A stretch of DNA of 64,000 nucleotides, from the NCBI GenBank assembly GCA_046294345.1, contig JBKBJT010000014.1, positions 1-64,000 of the forward strand, written 5' to 3'. This DNA comes from Ferrovibrio sp046294345 (GTDB lineage: Bacteria; Pseudomonadota; Alphaproteobacteria; Ferrovibrionales; Ferrovibrionaceae). Of the stretch, positions 1 through 7,717 are shown piece after piece. A program made the position numbers and the translations under genes. The notes under the pieces were generated by a model that saw only the letters and a program-made list of their open reading frames with translations, did not search any database and was not told the origin of the DNA. How positions within the stretch are numbered: the stretch's first letter is position 1; each line of letters begins with the position of its first letter.

Positions 1-110
1 ATGCCGAGGTTGATGATGCTCTTCCCCTGGGCTTCCATGGCCTTGGCGCGCGCCAGAACCTCGAAGGCGCTTTCCGTGCCCAGTCGCGACATGCACGCGG
101 CAATCTGCAT
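1..110 (-). CDS. Class I/II aminotransferase, N-terminal fragment (cut by window edge)
   Basis: Only the first 36 codons are present; the gene runs off the left edge. The start is the ATG at 108-110 on the minus strand, preceded by a good GGAGG-type ribosome site (GGAGGAATAC). The visible N-terminus, with the stretch FEVLARAKAMEAQGKSIINL, matches the start of PLP-dependent class I/II aminotransferases of the AspC/AlaT type, where 'G..II.LGiGqPDF' follows. The catalytic lysine and the rest of the fold are outside the window, so substrate cannot be judged. It is divergent from the ABM-domain gene at 360. Confidence 0.75.
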   Translation of the reverse strand, partial: MQIAACMSRLGTESAFEVLARAKAMEAQGKSIINLG

Positions 111-219
111 GTATTCCTCCCGCTATATCTCCGGCTGCTTATGACCGGATTCCGGCGGCCGGGCAACCGATGTGGCGGTGCAGCATGACGGATGGCCGCG
201 ATGGAGCGGCACGTTTTCG

Positions 220-233
220 GCATGACGTCATGC
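220..233. promoter_or_regulatory. 14-bp perfect palindrome in a divergent promoter region
   Basis: GCATGACGTCATGC is a perfect inverted repeat in the 249-bp gap between the leftward aminotransferase and the rightward ABM/NIPSNAP/TPP operon. A further CATGAC lies at about 183-190 and an ATCATGACC at about 240. A dimeric regulator could bind here; no regulator gene is adjacent. Nothing else is recognised in this gap. Confidence 0.25.
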
Positions 234-359
234 GCGGCCATCATGACCCCGCGGGCTTATTCGGGGACGCGCGGCAGTATGCCTTGCGGGGCTGCGAGGG
301 CTTGCCTAGTGTCTGTGCCCTGAAGGAAATCTCCCCGAATTCCCATCGGAGACGCCGTC

Positions 360-665
360 ATGATCGTTCGCGCCTGGCGCGGCCGTGCCTCGATTGCCAG
401 ACCGCAGGCTTACCCGGATCATTTCAACCGCAATGTGCTGCCCGAACTGCGTGGCATGGAGGGTTTCCTCGGCGCCTCGCTGCTGCGTGAGGAACAAGGC
501 GGGCAGATCGAATTCCTTGTTTTAACCCGCTGGACCTCAATGGCCGCAGTCAGTGCCTTCGCCGGCGCGGATGTCGGTCGCGCGGTGGTCGAGCCCGAAG
601 CGGTTGCCGCGCTCGAGAGTTTCGACGAGTGGGTGCATCACTATTCCGTAGTTACCGAAACCTGA
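360..665 (+). CDS. Antibiotic biosynthesis monooxygenase (ABM)-like domain protein
   Basis: A 101-residue protein, the usual size of a single ABM (dimeric alpha-beta barrel) domain. Seen: an N-terminal strand MIVRAWRG, the helix with FNRNVLPELRGMEGF, then the core strand FLVLTRWTSMAAVSAFAG, the order typical of this superfamily. ABM proteins include small cofactor-free monooxygenases and heme-degrading enzymes, but many are uncharacterised. It begins at ATG 360 with GGAG eight bases upstream. A NIPSNAP gene follows after 15 bp and a TPP enzyme after that, so the three are probably one operon. The specific reaction is unknown. Confidence 0.7.
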   Translation: MIVRAWRGRASIARPQAYPDHFNRNVLPELRGMEGFLGASLLREEQGGQIEFLVLTRWTSMAAVSAFAGADVGRAVVEPEAVAALESFDEWVHHYSVVTET

Positions 666-680
666 GAAAGAAGACAGGCA

Positions 681-1004
681 ATGCTGCTCGACGTCCGCAC
701 CTATACCTGCCGGCCCAGTACCATCAAGCTGCAGCTCGAAATGTACGAGAAGCTGGGCTTCAAGCCGCAGACCCGGCATCTGGGCCAGCCTGTCGCCTTC
801 CTGGTCACCGAGACCGGCCCGATCAACACCTATATCCATATCTGGGCCTACGAAAATGCCGGCGACCGCGAAACGAAGCGCGCCGCCATGCAGGCCGATC
901 CGGACTGGCAGGCCTATCTGAAGGCCAGCGCCGAGGCCGGCTACCTGGTCAACCAGCAGAACCAGCTGATGACCCCGGCGGCCTTTGCGCCGATCAAGCG
1001 ATAA
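681..1004 (+). CDS. NIPSNAP family protein
   Basis: A 107-residue protein beginning MLLDVRTYTCRPSTIKLQLE, the typical NIPSNAP opening, followed by a 'YIHIWAYENAGDRETKRAAM' segment and 'D.DWQAYL', which are family hallmarks. The fold is the same dimeric alpha-beta barrel as ABM. Bacterial NIPSNAP proteins have no firmly assigned reaction and often sit beside catabolic enzymes. Here it lies between an ABM protein (15 bp upstream) and a ThDP-dependent enzyme (45 bp downstream), suggesting a shared small-molecule pathway. Family assignment is firm; function is not. Confidence 0.85.
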   Translation: MLLDVRTYTCRPSTIKLQLEMYEKLGFKPQTRHLGQPVAFLVTETGPINTYIHIWAYENAGDRETKRAAMQADPDWQAYLKASAEAGYLVNQQNQLMTPAAFAPIKR

Positions 1005-1049
1005 GCGCCATTTCCTTCCGTCAGAGCAAACCAGCAGAGAGTATCAGTC

Positions 1050-2735
1050 ATGAAACGTAGCGGCGGTCATATCCTGGTCGAGCAGCTTCGCATCCAGGGC
1101 GTGGACACCATGTTCGGCGTGCCCGGCGAAAGCTTCCTGAACGTGCTCGACGGCCTGCACGATCACGCCAACGCCATGCGGTTTGTGATCTGCCGCCAGG
1201 AAGGCGGCGCGGCCATGATGGCCGATGCCTATGGCAAGACCACGGGCAAGCCCGGCATCTGCATGGTGACGCGCGGCCCGGGCGCCACCAATGCCTCGGC
1301 CGGCGTGCATGTCGCGTTTCAGGATTCCACGCCGATGATCCTGTTCATCGGCCAGGTCGGCCGCGACATGATGGAGCGCGAGGCCTTCCAGGAAATCGAC
1401 TACCGCCGCATGTTCGGCCAGATGGCCAAATGGGTGGCCGAGATCGACGATGCCCGCCGCATCCCTGAATTCGTCAGCCGCGCCTTCAGCGTGGCGATGT
1501 CGGGCCGGCGCGGTCCCGTCGTGCTGGCCCTGCCGGAAGACATGCTGACCGAGGAGGTCGAATGCGCCGACGGCAAGGCGGTGCAGCATGCCGAGGCGCA
1601 TCCGTCTGATGAGCAGATGGCACGGCTGAAATCCATGCTGCAGGCGGCGAAGAAGCCGATGATGATCGTCGGCGGTTCGGGCTGGAGCGAGCGCGTGCGC
1701 GAACAGGTGCAGGCCTGGGCCGGCGCTTCGAACCTGCCGGTGGGCGCGGTGTTCCGCCGCCAGGATTATATCGACAACGACTGGCCGAATTACGTGGGCG
1801 ATGTCGGCATCGGCATCAATCCCAAGCTGCAGGCGCGCATCAAGGAGGCCGACCTGCTGCTGGTGATGGGCGCCAAGCTGGGCGAGATGGCCACCGGCGG
1901 CTACACCATGATCGACATTCCGGTGCCGAAGCAGGCACTGGTGCATGTGCATGCCGGCGCCGAGGAACTGAACCGCGTCTATACCGCCGATCTGCCGATC
2001 CATGCCTCGGCCGCCGGCTTTGCCGCCGCGCTGCAGAAGATCGGGCCTATCGACGGCCGTGCCTGGGCCGCCGATACGCGGCAGGCCCGCGCCGATTACG
2101 AAGCCTGGCAGGCGCCGGTGGTCTCGCCCGGCAATATCCAGATGACCAGCATCATGCGCTGGCTGACCGACACGCTGCCGGCCGATGCGGTGTTCTGCAA
2201 CGGCGCCGGCAACTACGCCACCTGGATCCATCGCTTTCACCGCTATCGCCGCCACACCGCGCAGCTCGCGCCCACCTCGGGCTCGATGGGTTATGGCGTG
2301 CCGGCGGCGGTTGCGGCCAAGCTGACCAACCCGCAGCGCACGGTGGTGGCTTTCGCCGGCGACGGCTGCTTCCTGATGACGGGGCAGGAATTCGCCACCG
2401 CCATGCAGTATGGCGTGAACATCATCGTGGTGGTGGTGAACAATGGCATGTATGGCACCATCCGCATGCACCAGGAGCGCGATTATCCCGGCCGTGTCAG
2501 CGGCACGCAGCTGGTCAATCCCGATTTCGCCGCCTTTGCGCGCGCTTTCGGTGGCCATGGCGAGACGGTGGAGCGCACCGAGGATTTCGCCGCCGCCTTC
2601 CAGCGCGCCCAGGCCGCCAACAAGCCGGCGATCATCGAAGTGAAGCTGGACCCCGAGGCGCTGACGCCGCGTGCGTCGTTGTCGGAGATCCGCGCCGCCG
2701 GCCTGAAGGCCAAGGCGCATCACTCGGATAGGTAA
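1050..2735 (+). CDS. Thiamine-pyrophosphate-dependent enzyme (acetolactate synthase / benzoylformate decarboxylase-like)
   Basis: A 561-residue three-domain ThDP enzyme. The N-terminal pyrimidine-binding domain carries FGVPGESFLNVLDG near residue 22 and the conserved catalytic glutamate E51 in CRQEGGAAMMADAYG. The middle domain follows, and the C-terminal pyrophosphate domain has the metal-binding motif GDGCFLMTGQEF running to NNGMYGTIRMHQ. Length fits acetolactate synthase large subunits and related 2-oxoacid decarboxylases. No small regulatory subunit (ilvN) is adjacent and the neighbours are ABM/NIPSNAP genes, so a catabolic decarboxylase or lyase is more likely than branched-chain amino-acid synthesis. 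Substrate is unresolved. A strong terminator follows. Confidence 0.85.
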   Translation: MKRSGGHILVEQLRIQGVDTMFGVPGESFLNVLDGLHDHANAMRFVICRQEGGAAMMADAYGKTTGKPGICMVTRGPGATNASAGVHVAFQDSTPMILFIGQVGRDMMEREAFQEIDYRRMFGQMAKWVAEIDDARRIPEFVSRAFSVAMSGRRGPVVLALPEDMLTEEVECADGKAVQHAEAHPSDEQMARLKSMLQAAKKPMMIVGGSGWSERVREQVQAWAGASNLPVGAVFRRQDYIDNDWPNYVGDVGIGINPKLQARIKEADLLLVMGAKLGEMATGGYTMIDIPVPKQALVHVHAGAEELNRVYTADLPIHASAAGFAAALQKIGPIDGRAWAADTRQARADYEAWQAPVVSPGNIQMTSIMRWLTDTLPADAVFCNGAGNYATWIHRFHRYRRHTAQLAPTSGSMGYGVPAAVAAKLTNPQRTVVAFAGDGCFLMTGQEFATAMQYGVNIIVVVVNNGMYGTIRMHQERDYPGRVSGTQLVNPDFAAFARAFGGHGETVERTEDFAAAFQRAQAANKPAIIEVKLDPEALTPRASLSEIRAAGLKAKAHHSDR

Positions 2736-2756
2736 CCGCGCGCCGATCACGATCTG

Positions 2757-2787
2757 AAACAGGCGGGCGAAAACCCGCCTGTTTTTT
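2757..2787 (+). terminator. Rho-independent terminator after the TPP-enzyme operon
   Basis: A perfect 10-bp stem AACAGGCGGG / CCCGCCTGTT with a CGAAAA loop is followed by a run of T. It begins 22 bp after the TPP-enzyme stop and ends just before the 3' end of the convergent EAL-like gene. Confidence 0.9.
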
Positions 2788-2790
2788 GTG

Positions 2791-2818
2791 CTAGTCCTTG
2801 TGCGCTAGTCCTTATGTG
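2791..2818. repeat. Tandem 14-bp duplication spanning a stop codon
   Basis: CTAGTCCTT occurs at 2791-2799 and again at 2805-2813, a 14-bp period. On the minus strand the unit includes the last codons and TAG stop of the EAL-like gene, so the gene's 3' end has been duplicated and a second TAG lies 14 bp beyond the used one. Confidence 0.7.
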
Positions 2819-4031
2819 CCGTGCGGATGGCGCCGGCTGTGTGCAGGGCCGCGCCGCGGCCGAGCAGTTTCTCGACCAGGTCGGGATTGTCGAGGAAATG
2901 CGTCAGGCGCGCGCCCTGGAACAGCCGCATGCCGCACAGGATGCCGATGGCGATCTGTTCCTCGGTGTCGCAATGGCCGAGGATGGTCTTCGCCAGCAGC
3001 GGACCCTTCAGGCTTTTCAGGCCGGTGGCGAGCTGCTCCACCGGCTGGGCCGAGGCATCGATTTTCAGGAACTGCGCGGCTTCGATATCCTCGCGGGTCA
3101 GGTGCGGCAGGTCCTCGGCGCGCAGGCAGCTCAGCACCAGGCTGATGCCGTTCCGCCGCAGCATGGCGGCGATCTCGCGGCCGGCCTGCGGGTCCATGCG
3201 CCAGTCCAGCAGGGTGATCTCGATGGCGAGGTCACGCAGCTGCGGCGCGGAAAGCTCGCCGACCAGCCGGTGGAAATCGCTGCCGGTGACATTGGAGGGC
3301 GTGAGGCCGATGAAGCGGCGGATCTTGCGGCTGTCGGCCAGCGGAATCTCCTTCACCAGGAAGGAGAGCAGGCGCCTGTCGGCCAGGTCGGTGCTGCGGC
3401 CCAGCATCCAGGCATCGTCATGCAGGTCCTGGCCGGTGATCTTTTCCACCGCGCTCATCGAAACCCAGAGTTCCTCGGCGAAGGCGACGGGCGGCTGGTC
3501 CTTCTGCAGGTCCCAGATGGTCTGGCTGCGCATCTGCATCGAGAGATCGGCCTGGCCGATGCTGCGCTCCACGCCGATCAGGTGATCGAGCGATGCGATG
3601 TCGGGCGGGGCGGGGTCGACGGTCTGGATGCTGCGATGGACCGGCGGCACGGGCGCCTGCTCCATCAGGCGGGTGGCGAAGGCGATGAACTCGCCGACCT
3701 CGGTATCGAGATGGAAGCGGTGCAGCCCGATGGTGCCGTGACGCTGCTGCAGCAGGAAGTGGTTGAGTTCGGTCAGGCGGTTGATGACCGTGGCTTCCTC
3801 GGCATGGGGCAGGATCACCACGATGACATTGCGCGCCAGCGGATGGGCATGCAGCGCATGATCGAGGCAGCGCTCCTCGACGAAACTGACGAAGGCGCGG
3901 AACAGCACGCGGTTGTGGATGCCGGGAATGCCCGAGAGATCGACCAGCAGCGCACAGCATTGCGATCTGCGATTGCTGATCTCGTGCGCAAGCTTGATCA
4001 GCCCCTGTATCTTGATCGCTTCGGCCTGCAT
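2805..4031 (-). CDS. Degenerate GGDEF/EAL-like protein, paralogue A
   Basis: A 408-residue cytosolic protein with no signal peptide or membrane segment. The C-terminal half follows the layout of an EAL phosphodiesterase domain: 'IEITLLDW' where EAL proteins have 'lEiTEs', then 'GISLVLSCLRAEDLPHL' for 'G..iaLDDfG.G', 'FLKIDA' for 'iKiD', and EEQIAIGILCGMRLFQGARL for the closing 'QG' helix. The EAL signature and the paired DD are missing, so c-di-GMP hydrolysis is unlikely. The first 100 residues (LLVDLSGIPGIHNRVLFRAF ... NVIVVILP) could be a similarly worn GGDEF fold. It is a tandem duplicate of the gene at 4128-5351, 96 bp away. Function is not known. Confidence 0.6.
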   Translation of the reverse strand: MQAEAIKIQGLIKLAHEISNRRSQCCALLVDLSGIPGIHNRVLFRAFVSFVEERCLDHALHAHPLARNVIVVILPHAEEATVINRLTELNHFLLQQRHGTIGLHRFHLDTEVGEFIAFATRLMEQAPVPPVHRSIQTVDPAPPDIASLDHLIGVERSIGQADLSMQMRSQTIWDLQKDQPPVAFAEELWVSMSAVEKITGQDLHDDAWMLGRSTDLADRRLLSFLVKEIPLADSRKIRRFIGLTPSNVTGSDFHRLVGELSAPQLRDLAIEITLLDWRMDPQAGREIAAMLRRNGISLVLSCLRAEDLPHLTREDIEAAQFLKIDASAQPVEQLATGLKSLKGPLLAKTILGHCDTEEQIAIGILCGMRLFQGARLTHFLDNPDLVEKLLGRGAALHTAGAIRTAHKD

Positions 4032-4127
4032 GGCTCCCCCGGTTGGCGGGGATTATGGCGGCAAGGCGGAAAGGCCGGCAAGGGGGCTTTTGCTTAATTC
4101 CGCTTTAGAATCGGGGCGATATCGGCG

Positions 4128-5351
4128 TCAGCCTTCCGGCAGGTAGGCCGTCTTCACCGCCTGCACGCTGGCTTCGGCGGCGGTTGCCCCGAGCAGGGCT
4201 TCGATCTCGGCGGGATTGTCGAGGAAACCGGCCAGGTGGCTGCCCTGGTACAGCCGGATGCCTTGTCTGATGCCGATGCCGATCTGCGCGGTGGTTTCGC
4301 AATGGCACAGCACCATCTTGGCGGCCGTTTCCGGCGCCAGGCCGGTCAGGGCCTTGTCGAGTTCGGCATCCGCCTGCGCCACGGCATCCAGTTTCAGGTA
4401 GTCGGCGGCCGCCAGTTCTTCCGGGGTGAGCGTGGCAATGTCCTGGGCGCGCACGCCATCCAGCGCCAGGGCGACGCCCATGCGTTGCAACTGGTCGAGG
4501 ATGCGGCCGGCGACATCGGCCGACCGGCGCCAGTCGAGCAGGGCGGTTTCGACGGTGAGCCGCCGCAACTGCTCGGCCGGCAGGTTGGCGACCAGCTTGC
4601 GGAAACCGCCGCCGACGATGCTGGAGGGATTCAGGTTGAGGAACAGCCGCAGCGCGGTGACCGGCGGCTCCTTGCTCAGATGGCTCAGCATGCGCTGGTC
4701 GAGCAGTTCGGTGCTGCGGCCGAACAGCCAGGCATCGGAATGGATGAACTGGCCGGTGATCTGTTCGATGGCGGCGATCGAGACCCAGAATTCCTCGGCG
4801 AAGGCGGCCGGCGGCTGGTCCTTCTCCAGCTGCCAGATGGTCTGCGAGCGGATCTGCAGCGTCAGGTCGGCCTGGCCGATGCTGCCCTGGATGCCGATCA
4901 TGCGGTCGAGGCTGGCGATGTCGGGCGCGGCGGGATCGGTGATCGGCACCGAACGGTCGGGCGCCGGGGCCGGGGCCTGTTCCATCAGCCGCGTGCAATA
5001 GGCCACGAAACGGTCGGGGCTGTTCTCCAGGTCGTAATGCACGAGCTGGATGCGGCCATGGCGCTGGCTGAGCAGGAAGTCGTTCAGCTCCTCGATGCGG
5101 CGGGCGACCTGGGGCCGGTCGTCGCTCGGCACCAGCAGCACCACCACGTTCATCGCCAGCGGATGCACGCGCACGGCCCGCTCCAGGGCATGTTCCTCGA
5201 GGTAGCGCGCGAAGGCGCGGAACAGCACGCGGTTGCGGATCGCCGGCACGCCGGACAGATCGACGATCAGGGCGGAATAGCCGGCCTTGTGCTGGCTGAT
5301 TTCGCGCGCCAGTTTCAGCAGGGCCTTGGCTTTGATGGCTTCGGGCAGCAT
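4128..5351 (-). CDS. Degenerate GGDEF/EAL-like protein, paralogue B
   Basis: A 407-residue homologue of the next gene down, with similar sequence from end to end (for example ALIVDLSGVPAIRNRVLFRAF versus LLVDLSGIPGIHNRVLFRAF). EAL-like landmarks are clearer here: LFLNLNPSSI for the 'vNlSp' strand, LTVETALLDW for 'lEiTEs', GVALALDGVRAQDIATL for the 'LDDFG' loop, and IRQGIRLYQGSHL near the end. The catalytic acidic residues are again largely replaced. It may be a c-di-GMP sensor or a protein-interaction relic. It is the upstream gene of the leftward pair, with its promoter presumably in 5352-5500. Confidence 0.6.
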   Translation of the reverse strand: MLPEAIKAKALLKLAREISQHKAGYSALIVDLSGVPAIRNRVLFRAFARYLEEHALERAVRVHPLAMNVVVLLVPSDDRPQVARRIEELNDFLLSQRHGRIQLVHYDLENSPDRFVAYCTRLMEQAPAPAPDRSVPITDPAAPDIASLDRMIGIQGSIGQADLTLQIRSQTIWQLEKDQPPAAFAEEFWVSIAAIEQITGQFIHSDAWLFGRSTELLDQRMLSHLSKEPPVTALRLFLNLNPSSIVGGGFRKLVANLPAEQLRRLTVETALLDWRRSADVAGRILDQLQRMGVALALDGVRAQDIATLTPEELAAADYLKLDAVAQADAELDKALTGLAPETAAKMVLCHCETTAQIGIGIRQGIRLYQGSHLAGFLDNPAEIEALLGATAAEASVQAVKTAYLPEG

Positions 5352-5507
5352 GACGTCCTCAATTTTCCATCATTCTGGGGTAAAGGCGAGGGGCGAGGTT
5401 TGAGATGGATCAGTTTTTGCCCGGATTTCGCCTAATTTTATGGTAACGCTGCAACGGGTTGCCACCCTGCGCCTGCAAGGCGGGCCTGGCCGTATATGGG
5501 AGGATGA

Positions 5508-6809
5508 ATGATTGCATCGCTTGCGCCGGTGGGGGCGCTGCTGCTCAGCGTCGCCCTGCTGCTTACCGGCAATGGTCTGCAGGGCACCCTGCTGCCGGTG
5601 CGCGCCAATCTGGAAAGCTTCGGTGCGCTGTCCATCGGCGTGCTGGGATCGGCCTATTACATCGGTTTCGTCGGCGGCTGTCTGCTGACGCCGCGTTTCA
5701 TCCGTCGCGTCGGCCATATCCGCCTGTTCGCCGCGATGGTCTCGGCCGCATCGGTGGTGCCGCTGGTGCATGCCATCCTGGTGCAGCCGGCGCCCTGGTG
5801 GCTGCTGCGCGGCCTGACCGGTTTCTGCATGGCGGGCCTGTACCTGATCATCGAAAGCTGGCTGAACGAGCGGGCGACACGGGAAAACCGCGGCCTGATC
5901 TTCACCACCTATACCACGGTGAATTTCACCGTGATCACGCTGGGCCAGATGCTGATGCTGGCCGACGACCCGCTGCGCTTCCATCTGTTCAGTCTTGCCT
6001 CGATCATGGTGTCGCTGGCCGCCGTGCCGGTGGCGATGACGCGCGCGCCGGCGCCGGCGCCGATCTCCTCCACGCGGCTCTCTCTGCGCAAACTGTATGC
6101 CGTTTCGCCGGTCGGCGTGGCAGGCGTGCTGGCCGTCGGCCTGGCCAATGGCTCTTTCTGGGCCATGGGGCCTGCCTTCGCGGCGCAGACCGGCCTGGGC
6201 GTGTCGCAGGTCGCCTGGTTCATGAGTGCCACCGTGATCGGTGGGGCGCTGTCGCAATGGCCGTTCGGGCGCCTGTCGGATCGCATGGACCGGCGCCGTA
6301 CCATCCTGATCGCCTGCGCCTGCGCCGCCGGCGCCGGTTTGCTGATCGTGTTCGGCTATGCAGTATGGCCGAAGATGCTGCCGGTCGCGGGCTTCCTGTT
6401 CGGCGTCTTTTCCTTTCCGCTCTATGCGCTGAGCGCCGCCCATACCAACGACATGGCCAAGGATGTCGATTTCGTCGCCATCGCCGGCGGCCTGCTGCTG
6501 ATCAACGGCGCCGGCTCGGTGATCGGGCCGCTGGTCGCCGGCCTGACGATGGAATGGATGGGGCCGCTTGGCCTGTTCGCGTTCACCGCCGTCATCCATG
6601 TCGCCATGGCCCTGTTCGCGCTGTACCGCATGCGCCAGCGTGCGGCGCCGGCCCAGGAGGACAAGACCGAATTCGTGACGATGCCATCCTCCGCGCCGGT
6701 GCGGGCCGACCTGGACCCGCGCGCCGAGGAAGCGGGCGGGAATGGCGCCGGCCAGCCGGAGAACGACCCGCCCGATGACGATCCGTCGAACAAGGACCAG
6801 ACGGCATGA
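5508..6809 (+). CDS. MFS transporter, YcaD-like
   Basis: A 433-residue integral membrane protein with about twelve hydrophobic segments in two bundles. The motif RGLTGFCMAGLYLIIESWLN is characteristic of the YcaD-like branch of the major facilitator superfamily. The GRLSDRMDRRRT loop between helices in the second half is the classic MFS cytoplasmic loop. The last 50 residues are a hydrophilic, Asp/Pro-rich tail. ATG 5508 has GGAGG six bases upstream. It is divergent from the EAL-like pair and followed 56 bp later by a sterol-desaturase-like gene. Substrate unknown. Confidence 0.85.
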   Translation: MIASLAPVGALLLSVALLLTGNGLQGTLLPVRANLESFGALSIGVLGSAYYIGFVGGCLLTPRFIRRVGHIRLFAAMVSAASVVPLVHAILVQPAPWWLLRGLTGFCMAGLYLIIESWLNERATRENRGLIFTTYTTVNFTVITLGQMLMLADDPLRFHLFSLASIMVSLAAVPVAMTRAPAPAPISSTRLSLRKLYAVSPVGVAGVLAVGLANGSFWAMGPAFAAQTGLGVSQVAWFMSATVIGGALSQWPFGRLSDRMDRRRTILIACACAAGAGLLIVFGYAVWPKMLPVAGFLFGVFSFPLYALSAAHTNDMAKDVDFVAIAGGLLLINGAGSVIGPLVAGLTMEWMGPLGLFAFTAVIHVAMALFALYRMRQRAAPAQEDKTEFVTMPSSAPVRADLDPRAEEAGGNGAGQPENDPPDDDPSNKDQTA

Positions 6810-6865
6810 CGTGGCATGCCGCGCAAGCCATTCGCCGTGCCATCCAACCGGTCTAGATTGCGGGC

Positions 6866-7708
6866 ATGGGCGACCTGATTCTTTCCCACGAGCCAGTTAT
6901 CAGGCTGGCCGCCTATCTGGGTATCCTCGGCCTGCTGGTCGCGGCCGAGCGGCTCGCGCCGCGCCGACCGCTGGGTCATGGTCGGCTGCGGCGCTGGCCG
7001 GCCAATCTGGGCATCGCCGCGCTGAACACGGTAATGCTGCGACTGGTCGCGCCGGGTGCTGCGGTGGGGGTCGCCCTGTGGGCGGCCGAAGCCGGAATCG
7101 GCCTGTTCAACCTGGCCGCCATGCCGCATTGGCTGGCCGTGGTCGCCTGCGTGCTGGCGCTCGATCTGCTGATCTACGGCCAGCATGTGGCGTTCCACAA
7201 GGTCGCGCCGCTGTGGCGGCTGCATCGCATGCACCATGCCGATCTGGATATCGACGTCACCACCGGTGCACGCTTCCATCCGGTGGAAATCCTGCTCTCG
7301 CTCGGGATCAAGCTAGTTGCCGTGCTGGCGCTGGGCGCGCCGCCGCTGAGCGTGCTGCTGTTCGAAGTGCTGCTGAACGCCACCTCGATGTTCAACCACG
7401 CCAACCTGGCCCTGCCGGGTTGGCTGGACCGCATGCTGCGGTGGGTGCTGGTGACGCCGGACATGCACCGGGTGCATCATTCCTGGCATCGCGACGAGAC
7501 CGACAGCAATTTCGGGTTCAGCCTGCCGTGGTGGGACCGTCTGTTCGGCACCTATCGCGACCAGCCGCGCGACGGCCATGTCGGCATGACGATCGGCCTG
7601 GCCGGCTTCCGCGATCCGGGGGAATTGCGGCTGGACCGCATGCTGCTGCAGCCATTGCGCGTCGAAAATGTGTCCTCGTCACAGGAAACCGCCGGCAAGG
7701 CCATGTAG
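6866..7708 (+). CDS. Sterol desaturase / fatty acid hydroxylase superfamily membrane protein
   Basis: A 280-residue membrane protein with the histidine clusters of the di-iron fatty acid hydroxylase superfamily: HVAFH, then HRMHH and later HRVHH, with NHANL between them. Family members hydroxylate or desaturate lipids at the membrane using two irons held by these histidines. Hydrophobic segments flank the first cluster. The WWDRLFGTYR stretch near the C-terminus is typical. Ten bp separate it from the cyclase gene downstream, so they may be co-transcribed. The lipid substrate cannot be told from sequence. Confidence 0.85.
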   Translation: MGDLILSHEPVIRLAAYLGILGLLVAAERLAPRRPLGHGRLRRWPANLGIAALNTVMLRLVAPGAAVGVALWAAEAGIGLFNLAAMPHWLAVVACVLALDLLIYGQHVAFHKVAPLWRLHRMHHADLDIDVTTGARFHPVEILLSLGIKLVAVLALGAPPLSVLLFEVLLNATSMFNHANLALPGWLDRMLRWVLVTPDMHRVHHSWHRDETDSNFGFSLPWWDRLFGTYRDQPRDGHVGMTIGLAGFRDPGELRLDRMLLQPLRVENVSSSQETAGKAM

Positions 7709-7717
7709 GATAAAATT

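Noticed and set aside
1044..2750. A 568-aa open frame antisense to the TPP enzyme
   Set aside because: It mirrors the TPP-enzyme gene in the opposite strand, is His/Arg/Gly-rich low-complexity and has no family features; a codon-bias shadow typical of high-GC genomes.
2814..5435. Long rightward frames across the two EAL-like genes
   Set aside because: Both leftward frames give related paralogous proteins with EAL-type landmarks; the rightward frames are low-complexity Gln/Asp/Gly-rich shadows.
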